DNA of 64,000 bases from Diplocloster agilis. Its GTDB lineage: Bacteria; Bacillota; Clostridia; Lachnospirales; Lachnospiraceae. Under the pieces are notes generated by a model. That model saw only the letters and a list, made by a program, of their open reading frames with translations, was not told where the DNA came from and made no database searches. Where the stretch lies: contig NZ_JAHQCW010000008.1 in NCBI RefSeq assembly GCF_019042275.1, forward strand, positions 62,001 through 126,000, read 5' to 3'. Within the stretch, counting starts at the first letter, position 1. Every line of letters begins with the position of its first letter. Positions 25,291 to 33,074 of the stretch are shown here, piece by piece. A program made the translations under genes and the position numbers.

Positions 25291-25330
25291 ACCCTCCACT
25301 TTACCACCAATGTTTTTCTTGGTGGTATTC
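25290..25330 (+). promoter_or_regulatory. Candidate MerR operator, copy 2, and hairpin
   Basis: AACCCTCCACTTTACCACCA (25290-25310) repeats the motif found before merR. Overlapping it, ACCACCAA/TTGGTGGT forms an 8-bp hairpin followed by a T-rich stretch, so a terminator between merR and the exporter is also possible. Confidence 0.5.
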
Positions 25331-25357
25331 TTTTTTCACAAACAAGGAGGTAAACAT

Positions 25358-26092
25358 ATGCAGGAAATCATTAAAGTGGAGCATCTCACAAAATCTTATG
25401 GCAAGCGGATCGCGGCGGACAACATAAACCTGTCCGTCCCCCGGGGAACGGTCTTCGGACTGCTGGGCGCTAATGGGGCCGGAAAAAGTACCACTATGGA
25501 GTGCATCTTAGGCACCAAAAAAGCGGACGGCGGAAAGGTATCCGTGCTGGGCATGAATCCGCTGACGGACCGCAGACAGCTGTTCGAGAAGGTTGGCGTG
25601 CAGTTTCAGGAAGCCAGCTATCCGGACAAAATAACCGTATCCGAGCTGTGCGAAGTCACCGCGTCTTTGTACCGGCAGACGGCCTGCCCGGATGAGCTGC
25701 TGGACCGCTTCGGCATCGGCGGCTGTAAAAAAAGCCTGGTCAAAGATCTGTCCGGCGGGCAGCGCCAGCGCTTGTTTATCGTTCTGGCCCTCATTCCCGA
25801 TCCCGAAGTCGTCTTTCTGGACGAGCTGACCACAGGGCTGGACGCGAAGGCCCGCCGGGATGTCTGGAAAATACTCTTTGCCCTCAAAGAAAAAGGGGTA
25901 ACGATTCTTCTGACTTCCCATTTTATGGATGAGGTTGAGGTACTGTGCGATCGCATTTGTATTTTAAGAAAAGGAAACATCGTGTTTTCCGGCACGGTTT
26001 CGGAAGCGGTAAAAAACAGTTCCTGCGATAAATTCGAGGACGCCTATCTTTGGTATGCGGAAAGGGAGGAAGAAACAAATGAAAGCTTTTAA
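25358..26092 (+). CDS. ABC transporter ATP-binding protein
   Basis: 244-residue ATPase of the drug/CcmA type. Walker A GANGAGKST at about 42-50, Q-loop QFQEASYP, signature LSGGQRQR at about 132, Walker B PEVVFLDELTTGLD and H-loop TSHFMDE are all intact. The ATG at 25358 is preferred because AAGGAGG lies before it and the protein starts MQEIIKVEHLTKSYG. It works with the permease whose start overlaps its 3' end by 14 bases. The pair is likely an exporter of a toxic compound or lipid controlled by the MerR protein upstream. Confidence 0.93.
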   Translation: MQEIIKVEHLTKSYGKRIAADNINLSVPRGTVFGLLGANGAGKSTTMECILGTKKADGGKVSVLGMNPLTDRRQLFEKVGVQFQEASYPDKITVSELCEVTASLYRQTACPDELLDRFGIGGCKKSLVKDLSGGQRQRLFIVLALIPDPEVVFLDELTTGLDAKARRDVWKILFALKEKGVTILLTSHFMDEVEVLCDRICILRKGNIVFSGTVSEAVKNSSCDKFEDAYLWYAEREEETNESF

Positions 26093-26822
26093 GACCATGT
26101 TAAAGACGGAGCTGAAATTGTCCCTGCGGGGAATGGATATGTTCATATTTGCGATTTGTATGCCCTTGATTGTACTTATCATTCTTGGGGTAATATATGG
26201 AAACAAGCCGGCCTTTGAAGGCGCGGGATATACATTTTTGGAGCAATCCTTCGGGGCGCTGGCCGCTATCTCCATCTGCGCCGGCGGGGTGATGGGACTG
26301 CCGCTGGTCGTCTCAGAATACAGAAGCCAGGGTATCTTAAAGCATTATAAAGTAACTCCGGTAAGCCCTTCCCTGATCCTGGCCGTCCAGGTAACTATCT
26401 ATACGTTGTATTCGGTAGTTTCCCTTATCCTTCTGTACCTTACGGCCGCTTTATTCTTTGCGTACCGGTTTTCCGGATCCTTACTGCACTTTTTAGGCGG
26501 TTATCTTCTGGTGATCCTGTCCATGTTCAGCATCGGCATGATGGTGGGCGGCATTGCCCCGAATCCTAAAATTGCCGGCGTGACCGCCAGTATCTTGTAT
26601 TTCCCCATGCTGATTTTCTCGGGCGCGACCCTGCCTTACGAGGTAATGCCGGCGGCGCTTCAAAAGGCTGCGGATATATTGCCGCTGACCCAGGGGATCA
26701 AATTGCTGAAGGCAGCCACTTTGGGGCCGGGGGCCGGCCAGACTTTATTTCCTGTCATTGTGATGGCCGTCGTCGCCGCCGTCTGCATTTTCGTATCCGT
26801 TACCTGTTTTAAATGGGAATGA
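26079..26822 (+). CDS. ABC-2 type transporter permease
   Basis: 247-residue membrane protein with six hydrophobic segments. It starts MKAFKTMLKTELKLSLRGMDMFIF and has the ABC-2 features RSQGILKHYKVTPVSPSLILAVQ and SGATLPYEVMPAALQKAADILPLTQGIKLLK. The ATG at 26079 has GGGAGGA upstream and overlaps the ATPase gene, indicating translational coupling. Membrane half of the MerR-linked exporter; cargo unknown. Its 3' end overlaps the convergent LysR gene by 14 bases, so there is no room for a separate terminator. Confidence 0.9.
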   Translation: MKAFKTMLKTELKLSLRGMDMFIFAICMPLIVLIILGVIYGNKPAFEGAGYTFLEQSFGALAAISICAGGVMGLPLVVSEYRSQGILKHYKVTPVSPSLILAVQVTIYTLYSVVSLILLYLTAALFFAYRFSGSLLHFLGGYLLVILSMFSIGMMVGGIAPNPKIAGVTASILYFPMLIFSGATLPYEVMPAALQKAADILPLTQGIKLLKAATLGPGAGQTLFPVIVMAVVAAVCIFVSVTCFKWE

Positions 26823-27723
26823 CCGGAGGATCAGACCTGTCTTCCAGCAGCCGCATAAATTCCTTCATGGGAACCGTCAGGAATTTGTTCTTATGCCAGA
26901 ACACCTGGCGGTAAATAAGCACCTCATATTCGGGAATCCGGATTGGTACGATGGTTTTATCCGCCAGTTCCTTCTCCACGATATACAGCGGCAGATAGGA
27001 AATCCCCTGGTTTTGCTCCAGCAGTCTGCGGATCACCTCCGTATTCCCGGTTTCCAGATAAGGACTAAGCGTCATGCCGTTCAGGGATAACAGCTGGCTT
27101 AACGCATAGCTGTATCCCACATGGCATTCCGTCAGGATCAGTTCTTCGTTTAATATCTCTTCAATGCCGATCTTCTCCCCGCGCTTTGCTCTGACTGCCA
27201 GCGGGTGCTCCGGCGACGCCAGAAAATAGACGGTCTCTTCTTTGATCACACGCCCTACCCATTCGGAACCAATGATATTCTGATCGATGATATATGCGAA
27301 ATCCAGTTCATTGTGCAGCAGCATATCATACATCATTTCCCTTGTTCCAACCTTGACGCAGACCTGAATCTTCGGGTATTTCCGGTGGTATTCCTGAATC
27401 ATACCGGGAAATTCGGCCGCCAGAATCGATTCCGACATACCCACATTGATCTTTCCCGCATGCCGTTTTTCCGTGTGAAATAATTCTTTCAGCGAATCGC
27501 TGTCCGAGAGCACCTGCCTGGCGTAGGTCAGGAACAAATTCCCGTCCTGCGTCAGATAGATATTTTTTCCGATCCGGTCAAAGAGCAAAACCCCCAGCTC
27601 CGCCTCCAGATTCTTAATCTGCAGGGTTACATTGGCCTGGGTATAACCAAGCTCTTCCGCGGTTCTTGAAAAATTCAGTTTTTCCGCTGCCTTGACAAAT
27701 ATCCGCAATTCCCTGAGATCCAT
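26809..27723 (-). CDS. LysR-family transcriptional regulator
   Basis: 304-residue regulator: N-terminal winged helix MDLRELRIFVKAAEKLNFSRTAEELGYTQANVTLQIKNLEAELGVLLFDR and a LysR substrate-binding domain. Start at 27723 chosen because the protein then begins at the usual MDLRELR position; the ribosome site (AGGTGAT) is modest. Divergent from the DUF554 gene, which is the most obvious candidate target, with a copy of the 93-bp hairpin repeat in the shared upstream region. Confidence 0.9.
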   Translation of the reverse strand: MDLRELRIFVKAAEKLNFSRTAEELGYTQANVTLQIKNLEAELGVLLFDRIGKNIYLTQDGNLFLTYARQVLSDSDSLKELFHTEKRHAGKINVGMSESILAAEFPGMIQEYHRKYPKIQVCVKVGTREMMYDMLLHNELDFAYIIDQNIIGSEWVGRVIKEETVYFLASPEHPLAVRAKRGEKIGIEEILNEELILTECHVGYSYALSQLLSLNGMTLSPYLETGNTEVIRRLLEQNQGISYLPLYIVEKELADKTIVPIRIPEYEVLIYRQVFWHKNKFLTVPMKEFMRLLEDRSDPPVIPI

Positions 27724-27752
27724 AGCCCTATCACCTGTCACTTATTATCAAT

Positions 27753-27846
27753 AAAAAATAGTAGCGCTCGAAAAAGCCTCGCTGACTATTTTTCATGCAT
27801 CGCACGTAAGCGGCTAAAGGACAGCCGCTAAGTGCTCATAGCTATA
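27753..27846 (-). repeat. 93-bp hairpin repeat, copy C (inverted)
   Basis: Reverse-oriented copy of the repeat at 14301. Its inner stem reads AGCGGCT/AGCCGCT (27809-27815 with 27823-27829) instead of GTGCCC/GGGCAC, while outer stem and flanks are conserved. It lies between the divergent LysR and DUF554 genes. Confidence 0.88.
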
Positions 27847-28002
27847 AATAATATTTATAATTATTCTAAATTTTATTAATTTTACTTAATCTTAAGCTTA
27901 TCTTATAGTATTATTAGTCATCCGTCCAGTATTATTCGGTTCCGCCGAAAAAGCCGTCGGATGCCTGAACGGTGATGGAAAAGCATACATGGGGAGGAAC
28001 TT

Positions 28003-28734
28003 ATGATTGGGTTAGGGACATTGATCAACACAGCGGCCGTCATCGGGGGAAGCGCCCTCGGCATGTTGTTTAAAAACGGTCTTAATGAAAAGATACAGGA
28101 TACCATGATGAAAGGAAGCGGCGTCGCCATCATTTTTATCGGCGTCACCGGCACACTGCAGCATATGCTGGTGGTAACTGAAACCGGTATCGAGACGCAG
28201 GGCACGATGCTTCTCATATTCTCCCTGGTTCTCGGAAGCCTGCTGGGGCAGATCATTAACGTGGAAGCCAGAATGGAACAGATCGGAGAAAAGTTAAAGG
28301 CCGCCGTCCATGCGAAAAATGACAACCATTTTGTAGAGGGCTTTGTCAATACTTCTTTGATTATCTGCGTGGGCGCCATGGCCATCGTGGGGGCGCTCCA
28401 GGATGGACTGACCGGGGATTACTCCATGCTGGCGGTAAAGTCCGTGCTGGATTTCGTGATCGTCCTGGTCTGCGCGTCCACATACGGTATCGGGGTGCTT
28501 TTCTCCGCCATCCCGATCTTTGTTTATCAGGGCCTGATTACTGTGCTGTGCTCGCTGTTCGGGGTGTTCGTCAGCGACCCGTTGATCGCCAATCTTTCTT
28601 ACATAGGCTCCGCATTGATTTTCTGCGTGGGTATCAACGTATCCTTCGGCAAGAAGTTCCCGGTTGGAAATATGCTGCCGTCTCTTTTTATACCTGTTAT
28701 ATATGAATTGCTCCAGTTGATTCATATTTTATAG
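28003..28734 (+). CDS. DUF554 membrane protein
   Basis: 243-residue membrane protein of the DUF554 (YdfK-type) family with about seven segments. MIGLGTLINTAAVIGGSALGMLFKNGLNEKIQDTMMKGSGVAIIFIGVTGTLQ is the typical start, and FVEGFVNTSLIICVGAMAIVGALQDG is the family's second signature. Function unknown; transport is often suggested. GGGGAGG precedes the ATG. Its TAG stop codon lies inside the next copy of the hairpin repeat, so that repeat may act as its terminator. Confidence 0.9.
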   Translation: MIGLGTLINTAAVIGGSALGMLFKNGLNEKIQDTMMKGSGVAIIFIGVTGTLQHMLVVTETGIETQGTMLLIFSLVLGSLLGQIINVEARMEQIGEKLKAAVHAKNDNHFVEGFVNTSLIICVGAMAIVGALQDGLTGDYSMLAVKSVLDFVIVLVCASTYGIGVLFSAIPIFVYQGLITVLCSLFGVFVSDPLIANLSYIGSALIFCVGINVSFGKKFPVGNMLPSLFIPVIYELLQLIHIL

Positions 28735-28790
28735 CTATGAGCACTTAACGGCTGCCTTATAGCCGCTTACGTGCGATGCATGAAAAATAG
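28732..28790 (+). repeat. Hairpin repeat, copy D (partial)
   Basis: Contains outer stem GCAC/GTGC (28741-28744 with 28771-28774) and inner stem CGGCT/AGCCG (28749-28753 with 28761-28765), then GATGCATGAAAAATAG, but lacks the second half of the 93-bp unit. Confidence 0.85.
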
Positions 28791-28800
28791 GAATTGTCAC

Positions 28801-29211
28801 TTAGCCAGTATAAGCCTTATCTGCACTATTTGAAAAATCCTGTTTCTCAAGCCATGCCCTTTCTTCCTCTGTTTCAGGAATATCAATTCTTTCAATCTTA
28901 AAAATAACTGGTCTTGTTCCATCGTTACAGCAGGCAATCATCATCCTGTCATCATTCGTCCAATTATGCATGATTGAACCACCCTGTAAAGCTGTGTAAA
29001 CATATCTGCTGATGGCATCCCACGCTTCTCCACAAAACTGTCCATTGAGCAGATGGTAAAAATCGTCCCTCTCTGGCGTTCTCTTTAATGTGAAAGTATC
29101 TCCAACTTTGAAACATGGGCAGGCACCCGACTTCGGATCAGCAAGATATTTTTCTTGATATTCCGGAAAAACCTTTGTTTCCAACACCGTAATTTTACAT
29201 TCATGTTGCAT
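28801..29211 (-). CDS. TIGR04076 family protein
   Basis: 136-residue soluble protein resembling the uncharacterised TIGR04076 family common in anaerobic Firmicutes. It begins with a strand-rich CKITVLETKVFPEYQEKYL, has several cysteines (including ACPCF and IACCNDGTRPVIFKIER) and no membrane segment. GGAGGTG precedes the ATG. It follows the small-gene cluster 29320-29956 on the same strand after about 110 bases. No function can be given. Confidence 0.75.
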   Translation of the reverse strand: MQHECKITVLETKVFPEYQEKYLADPKSGACPCFKVGDTFTLKRTPERDDFYHLLNGQFCGEAWDAISRYVYTALQGGSIMHNWTNDDRMMIACCNDGTRPVIFKIERIDIPETEEERAWLEKQDFSNSADKAYTG

Positions 29212-29319
29212 TTATAGCACCTCCAGCATATAGCTTTTGTCGAGCACATCTTCTCTGTCGAAGGTTCTTGTTACCTTTATCCAACAAGACATAGCAAACA
29301 ATCTAATGAATTAGTCACT

Positions 29320-29568
29320 TTAATCGTTCCATTGATAATCGGAAATATATGCGCTTCTATATAATTTCAAGATTGGTAAATCGTCATAAATATAAAACAT
29401 CAATGGTCGTTTTAATAAATTATTTGGCAAGTCCTCATCTAATTCCATTATAAAGCACTCTGTTAAACCGTCAGTTGTGGTTTTGTTATCAATGGCTATA
29501 ATCAACGAGGTTTCATCTATGATAACTTTTTCGTCTGTATCCGAAAATGATATTTCTAATCTCTTCAT
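29320..29568 (-). CDS. Small hypothetical protein, 82 residues
   Basis: Predicted 82-residue acidic soluble protein beginning MKRLEISFSDTDEKVIIDET and ending SAYISDYQWND; strand-rich, no known family. Translation is probably coupled to the gene before it, because the AGGGAG ribosome site lies in that gene's last codons and the start follows its stop by two bases. Base composition is clearly more AT-rich than in neighbouring metabolic genes, as for the whole 29300-30000 block, suggesting recent acquisition. An immunity or accessory role is only a guess. Confidence 0.6.
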   Translation of the reverse strand: MKRLEISFSDTDEKVIIDETSLIIAIDNKTTTDGLTECFIMELDEDLPNNLLKRPLMFYIYDDLPILKLYRSAYISDYQWND

Positions 29569-29570
29569 TG

Positions 29571-29867
29571 TTACTCCCTGTTATGTTTGGATAGTGTAAT
29601 GGAAAATCCATATCCTTGTTGTAAAAGTCCGGCATATTCCAAAGTGTCATGGTATTCTTCCTGGAATTTCCTGACACTGTCTGCCGCAAACAGACTTTCC
29701 ACGGTACAAATGTCATCCACCACCAGAGGAATATATTCTGCCGTTTCCTCAAAGAGTGAGCTGTCAATACCGTGCTTTATTGCTTCCCTTTTTGAATCTT
29801 TACTGTACTGTAAGAAACTGTAATTACTCCAATTAACATTACAATACCATCTGTTCTTATGAGCCAA
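29571..29867 (-). CDS. Hypothetical protein, 98 residues, uncertain start
   Basis: Open frame with an amphipathic, acidic C-terminal part (FEETAEYIPLVVDD...EEYHDTLEYAGLLQQGYGFSITLSKHNRE). The only start codon, a TTG at 29867, has no ribosome site and lies inside the preceding small membrane-protein gene in another frame, an overlap of 91 bases. The first 25 residues look unnatural. Either translation enters by a -1 shift from the upstream gene at an A-rich site (about 29785-29795) or an ancestral gene is broken here. The tight coupling to the next gene supports that at least the C-terminal part is translated. Confidence 0.45.
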   Translation of the reverse strand: MAHKNRWYCNVNWSNYSFLQYSKDSKREAIKHGIDSSLFEETAEYIPLVVDDICTVESLFAADSVRKFQEEYHDTLEYAGLLQQGYGFSITLSKHNRE

Positions 29868-29956
29868 TCAGGCAAATGGAAGATAAATTTATTTACGACC
29901 ATTACAAGTACGGTGACAATCAAGACACAGATGCTGACCCACTGCATTTTTTTCAT
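29777..29956 (-). CDS. Small two-helix membrane protein, 59 residues
   Basis: Frame reads MKKMQWVSICVLIVTVLVMV, then a short loop and a second hydrophobic segment (GIVMLIGVITVSYSTV) ending KIQKGKQ. GAGGAG lies at the right distance before the ATG at 29956. Two membrane helices with a basic end. It overlaps the next frame, and its last codons contain an A-run followed by GGG. Unknown family; the small size, AT-rich composition and cluster with two other tiny genes are unusual for this window. Confidence 0.55.
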   Translation of the reverse strand: MKKMQWVSICVLIVTVLVMVVNKFIFHLPDWLIRTDGIVMLIGVITVSYSTVKIQKGKQ

Positions 29957-30144
29957 TTTCGCATCTCCTCAGCTTATGATTTTTATCGTACATCTTTTCT
30001 GCCAAAAGCAAATAAACACGACCTAGCTATTTCCATTCTAATATCAGCGTGCGGTAATGTCAAACGGCTCCTTTCGCATCATAACTTTATGTTAACATAT
30101 CCTTTTTTGTTCATCCGCCCCCCAATCGTACACCTTCCTTTAAC

Positions 30145-30185
30145 TGACAAACTGCCGCCCCATCGGACGGCAGTTGTCATTTTTT
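30145..30185 (+). terminator. Strong hairpin with plus-strand T tract
   Basis: TGACAAACTGCCG/CGGCAGTTGTCA stem (one bulge) followed by TTTTTT on the plus strand. No plus-strand gene is recognised upstream; on the minus strand it follows the fucosidase gene but without a T tract. Confidence 0.6.
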
Positions 30186-30203
30186 AGAAATAATTCTTTG
30201 CAA

Positions 30204-31532
30204 TTACATAATCCTATTCAGGCGGAAAACCGCAACGTTTTGTGAGTCGCCAAAATTCTTAACCGTAAAGCGCAGCCCCCCGTCGATCTTAGCAGTATCC
30301 GCTTCCACTTTCGGGTCCAGCGGTACGGCGTTTCCGCTCAGGCCGGGAACCGTAACCGAGACTTGGCTTTTGCCCTTGGCATCGATCAGCACATAGAGCG
30401 CGCCGTCCCGTTCTGTAAAATGCACCTGGATCTGATCCGTATATTTTATGGATTCCCTGCTGCTGCAGCGGCTTCCGTAGATCGCTTCCCCATTAACGCC
30501 AAGCCATTCTCCGATGGCCAGCAGGCGTTTTTCCTGTTCTTCCGGAATCGTGCCATCCGCTCTGGGCCCGATGTTCAGCAGCAGATTTCCATTGTTGGCT
30601 ACGGTGGAAACCAGCAGGCTGATGGCATCCTCGATGCTGATTATCTTGTCGTCGCTCTCCATGGCATTATAGCCGAAGGAAAGGCCCATTCCGCGGCACA
30701 TTTCCCATTTTTCCCTGCGGTTGGCGCTTCCGGACTGGTATTCTTTCGTGGTAAAGTCATAGTAAAGGTCATTGAACCGGTCATTTACCACACCGTCCTC
30801 CACCGTATTATAGTAATGCGACAGCAGATAAGGCAGATTGTGTTCTCCCTGGCGGGGCCATCCGATATCGTTCCAGAATACGGACGGGGCGTAGCGGTCG
30901 ATCAGCTCCATGGACTGGTTATACGCGTAATCCGCGTATGCGAACGTCGGGCTGGCCGTGTGGAACAGGTCGTCATTATTCAGGATCGGATCATCCGCGA
31001 AAGTCCAGTCCACGATTCCCGAATAATAAAGACCCATCCGCAGATTCTCTCCCCGCACCGCGTCCGTCAGATCTCCGACGATATCCCGCTGCGGGCCTCT
31101 TTTCGAAGCGTTATAATCGGTATATTTGCTCGGGAAGAGACAGAATCCATCGTGATGCTTGGTCGTCAGTACCACATATTCCGCTCCCGCTTTTTTAAAC
31201 AGCCTGGCCCATTCGGCCGGGTTCCATTTCTCCGCCTTCCACATGTCCGCAAACTGCTCGTATTTGAAATCCTTCCCGTACTTTTTTACATGGTAATCAT
31301 ACGACGGCCCATAACCCACATGGATGGAATTATAATACCACTCGGCGTAAGGATTGTTGGAAAACCAGGTTTCATCCGGAGGGACTTCCCCCAGTTCCCA
31401 TGTCTGCGGCGCAAAAGCCGGAACCGAATACAAACCCCAGTGAATAAAAATACCGAATTTTCCGTCCTCGTACCACTGCGGAACCTGATGTTCTTTCAGC
31501 GATTCCCAAGTGCTGGCATATCTTTTTTTCAT
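30204..31532 (-). CDS. GH29 alpha-L-fucosidase
   Basis: 442-residue retaining fucosidase with all expected elements: KFGIFIHWGLYSVPAF (25-40), the fucose-binding TKHHDGF (124-130), GPQRDIVGDL, and the nucleophile in SVFWNDIGWP (Asp222), then GNLLLNIGPRADGTIPEEQ and a C-terminal beta domain. No signal peptide, so cytoplasmic. It is the canonical counterpart of the atypical enzyme at 9476. AAGGGG precedes the ATG. Divergent from the AraC regulator at 31792, which likely activates it. No transporter is adjacent, so its substrate must come through another importer. Confidence 0.93.
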   Translation of the reverse strand: MKKRYASTWESLKEHQVPQWYEDGKFGIFIHWGLYSVPAFAPQTWELGEVPPDETWFSNNPYAEWYYNSIHVGYGPSYDYHVKKYGKDFKYEQFADMWKAEKWNPAEWARLFKKAGAEYVVLTTKHHDGFCLFPSKYTDYNASKRGPQRDIVGDLTDAVRGENLRMGLYYSGIVDWTFADDPILNNDDLFHTASPTFAYADYAYNQSMELIDRYAPSVFWNDIGWPRQGEHNLPYLLSHYYNTVEDGVVNDRFNDLYYDFTTKEYQSGSANRREKWEMCRGMGLSFGYNAMESDDKIISIEDAISLLVSTVANNGNLLLNIGPRADGTIPEEQEKRLLAIGEWLGVNGEAIYGSRCSSRESIKYTDQIQVHFTERDGALYVLIDAKGKSQVSVTVPGLSGNAVPLDPKVEADTAKIDGGLRFTVKNFGDSQNVAVFRLNRIM

Positions 31533-31791
31533 TGCTTATACCCCTTTTACATTTTTCTTTTATTCTATCCCTTGGCGACGGGTAAAATCCAGACAGGCAG
31601 AGGACATTCTCCTGGCGTCGATGTCGTATACGCATATTTTTCTGTTCTAATTGTCCATCGGAATCAAGATGCAAAAACATAGGCGCTGCAGCAAGCAGCC
31701 GCCGCAAAAAGAAATGTGCGAGTTGACAAAATGCTGTCCTGAAATTAAACTTAACAGTATCCTATTAACACATGACCTTCGGAGGATTCCT

Positions 31792-32676
31792 ATGGCCGAT
31801 TATCCGTTTCAGCTGGGCTCCTGGCTGTTCCTCACCCCCCAGCTCTCCTCTTCCATAATGCAGGCGCCGGTGCCGGAGCATGAGCACAGTACCGGAATCT
31901 ATGAGGTGCACTATATTACATCGGGTTATGGCACGCTGATCGCATCCGGCCAGCGTTTTGACCTGTATCCCGGTATTCTCTATGTGACAGGTCCCCATAT
32001 CCCCCACAGCCAGCTGCTGCCGGAGCAAAATCCCATGGCGGAGGCATGCGTCTACTACAAAGTCTCTGCGCTTACCGGCAAATCGGCCGCTGCGCCCGGT
32101 TCTGAGAAAGAAGATTCTGTCGTCCGCGTTCTACTGGAACATCCATTTTGGATCGGCAGGGATCATCACGGAATCCGTCCGCTGCTGGATCATATCTTCA
32201 CTGAGCTGGCGCAAAAAAGTCCTGAAACGGACCTTATGGTAAGCTGTTACTTAAAGCAGCTGGTTCTGCTTCTGGTCCGCAATATAAGAGACAGCCGTAA
32301 GCTCCAGGGAAATGTAACTACGCCCGCTGCCGGTGAAATCGACCTGAACAGCAAACGCTTTTATCTGATCGAATGCGCTTTTTTGTCGGAATTCCAGACG
32401 ATCACCCTTTCTTCACTGTCCTCCCGGATCGGCCTGAGCACAAGACAGACGCAGCGGCTGCTGCAAACCTATTACGGCATGGACTTTAACCAGAAACGTG
32501 TACAGGCCAGGATGGCAAAAGCCAGGCTTCTGCTGGAATCCACCGATCTGCCGGTGGGAAAAATCGCCGAGGCGGCAGGCTACGCCACCTCGGAACACTT
32601 TTGTAATACATTCCGTAAAGTCTATCAGATGACGCCTTTGCAATACCGCAGGAAAGAGGGGGGCCAGCCTTCTTGA
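31792..32676 (+). CDS. AraC-family transcriptional regulator
   Basis: 294-residue activator type: an N-terminal cupin sensor (IYEVHYITSGYGTLIASGQRFDLYPGILYVTGPHIPHSQL) and two C-terminal helix-turn-helix units (LSSRIGLSTRQTQRLLQTYYGMDFNQKRVQARMAKARLLL and KIAEAAGYATSEHFCNTFRKVYQMTPLQYRR). The ATG at 31792 is supported by GGAGGA six bases before it; the open frame extends further but lacks a site. Divergent from the GH29 gene with about 260 bases between them, so control of that fucosidase by its sugar is the natural reading. Confidence 0.9.
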   Translation: MADYPFQLGSWLFLTPQLSSSIMQAPVPEHEHSTGIYEVHYITSGYGTLIASGQRFDLYPGILYVTGPHIPHSQLLPEQNPMAEACVYYKVSALTGKSAAAPGSEKEDSVVRVLLEHPFWIGRDHHGIRPLLDHIFTELAQKSPETDLMVSCYLKQLVLLLVRNIRDSRKLQGNVTTPAAGEIDLNSKRFYLIECAFLSEFQTITLSSLSSRIGLSTRQTQRLLQTYYGMDFNQKRVQARMAKARLLLESTDLPVGKIAEAAGYATSEHFCNTFRKVYQMTPLQYRRKEGGQPS

Positions 32677-32691
32677 TTACTATGGCAGAAA

Positions 32692-32727
32692 GAGCCGGAG
32701 GGCTAGCTTTCGCTATCCTTCCGGCTC
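32692..32727. terminator. Hairpin between AraC and DUF2007 genes
   Basis: GAGCCGGAGG...CCTTCCGGCTC with an inner CTAGC/GCTA part, between convergent genes; no strong T tract, so weak on its own. Confidence 0.5.
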
Positions 32728-32756
32728 ATAGCTGGAAAATGTCTGTTCATAAAATC

Positions 32757-32999
32757 TTATTCCTCCGGTTCACAGATGCCGATCGTCCGAAGCACCTCTA
32801 ACGCCCTCTTTGCGTCATCCCTGTCAACAATGATGTCTTCTCCAAATATGGAGTTTCCTCCGTATACATCCATGATTCCGCCGCTGCCCACTCCCTGCCG
32901 GAATGCGGGGATGTCATTTTTCTTGAGTACTTCCAAAATCATATCCGCCTGTACCCGATCCTCAGCGGAATATATTTTTACTTCTCGCATTGCTCTCAT
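32757..32999 (-). CDS. DUF2007-like small protein
   Basis: 80-residue soluble protein: MREVKIYSAEDRVQADMILEVLKKNDIPAFRQG then GGNSIFGEDIIVDRDDAKRALEVL, the pattern of DUF2007 (putative signal-transducing, PII-like fold). Start at 32999 has GGAGGTG before it. Function not established. It stands between the AraC gene and the lipoprotein gene on the minus strand, 75 bases from the latter. Confidence 0.75.
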   Translation of the reverse strand: MRAMREVKIYSAEDRVQADMILEVLKKNDIPAFRQGVGSGGIMDVYGGNSIFGEDIIVDRDDAKRALEVLRTIGICEPEE

Positions 33000-33074
33000 A
33001 GGAGCACCTCCTTCATTCATCCGAGTATATTTACGGTTTCAACAGCCTTTCCACTAATGATAATGCAAATAAAC

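Noticed and set aside
29876-30187. 103-residue plus-strand frame opposite the small-gene cluster
   Set aside because: Runs through a terminator hairpin, has no ribosome site and opposes a better-supported minus-strand gene.
30363-31682. Long plus-strand frame of 439 residues opposite the GH29 gene
   Set aside because: Antisense shadow of a conserved fucosidase with catalytic motifs intact.
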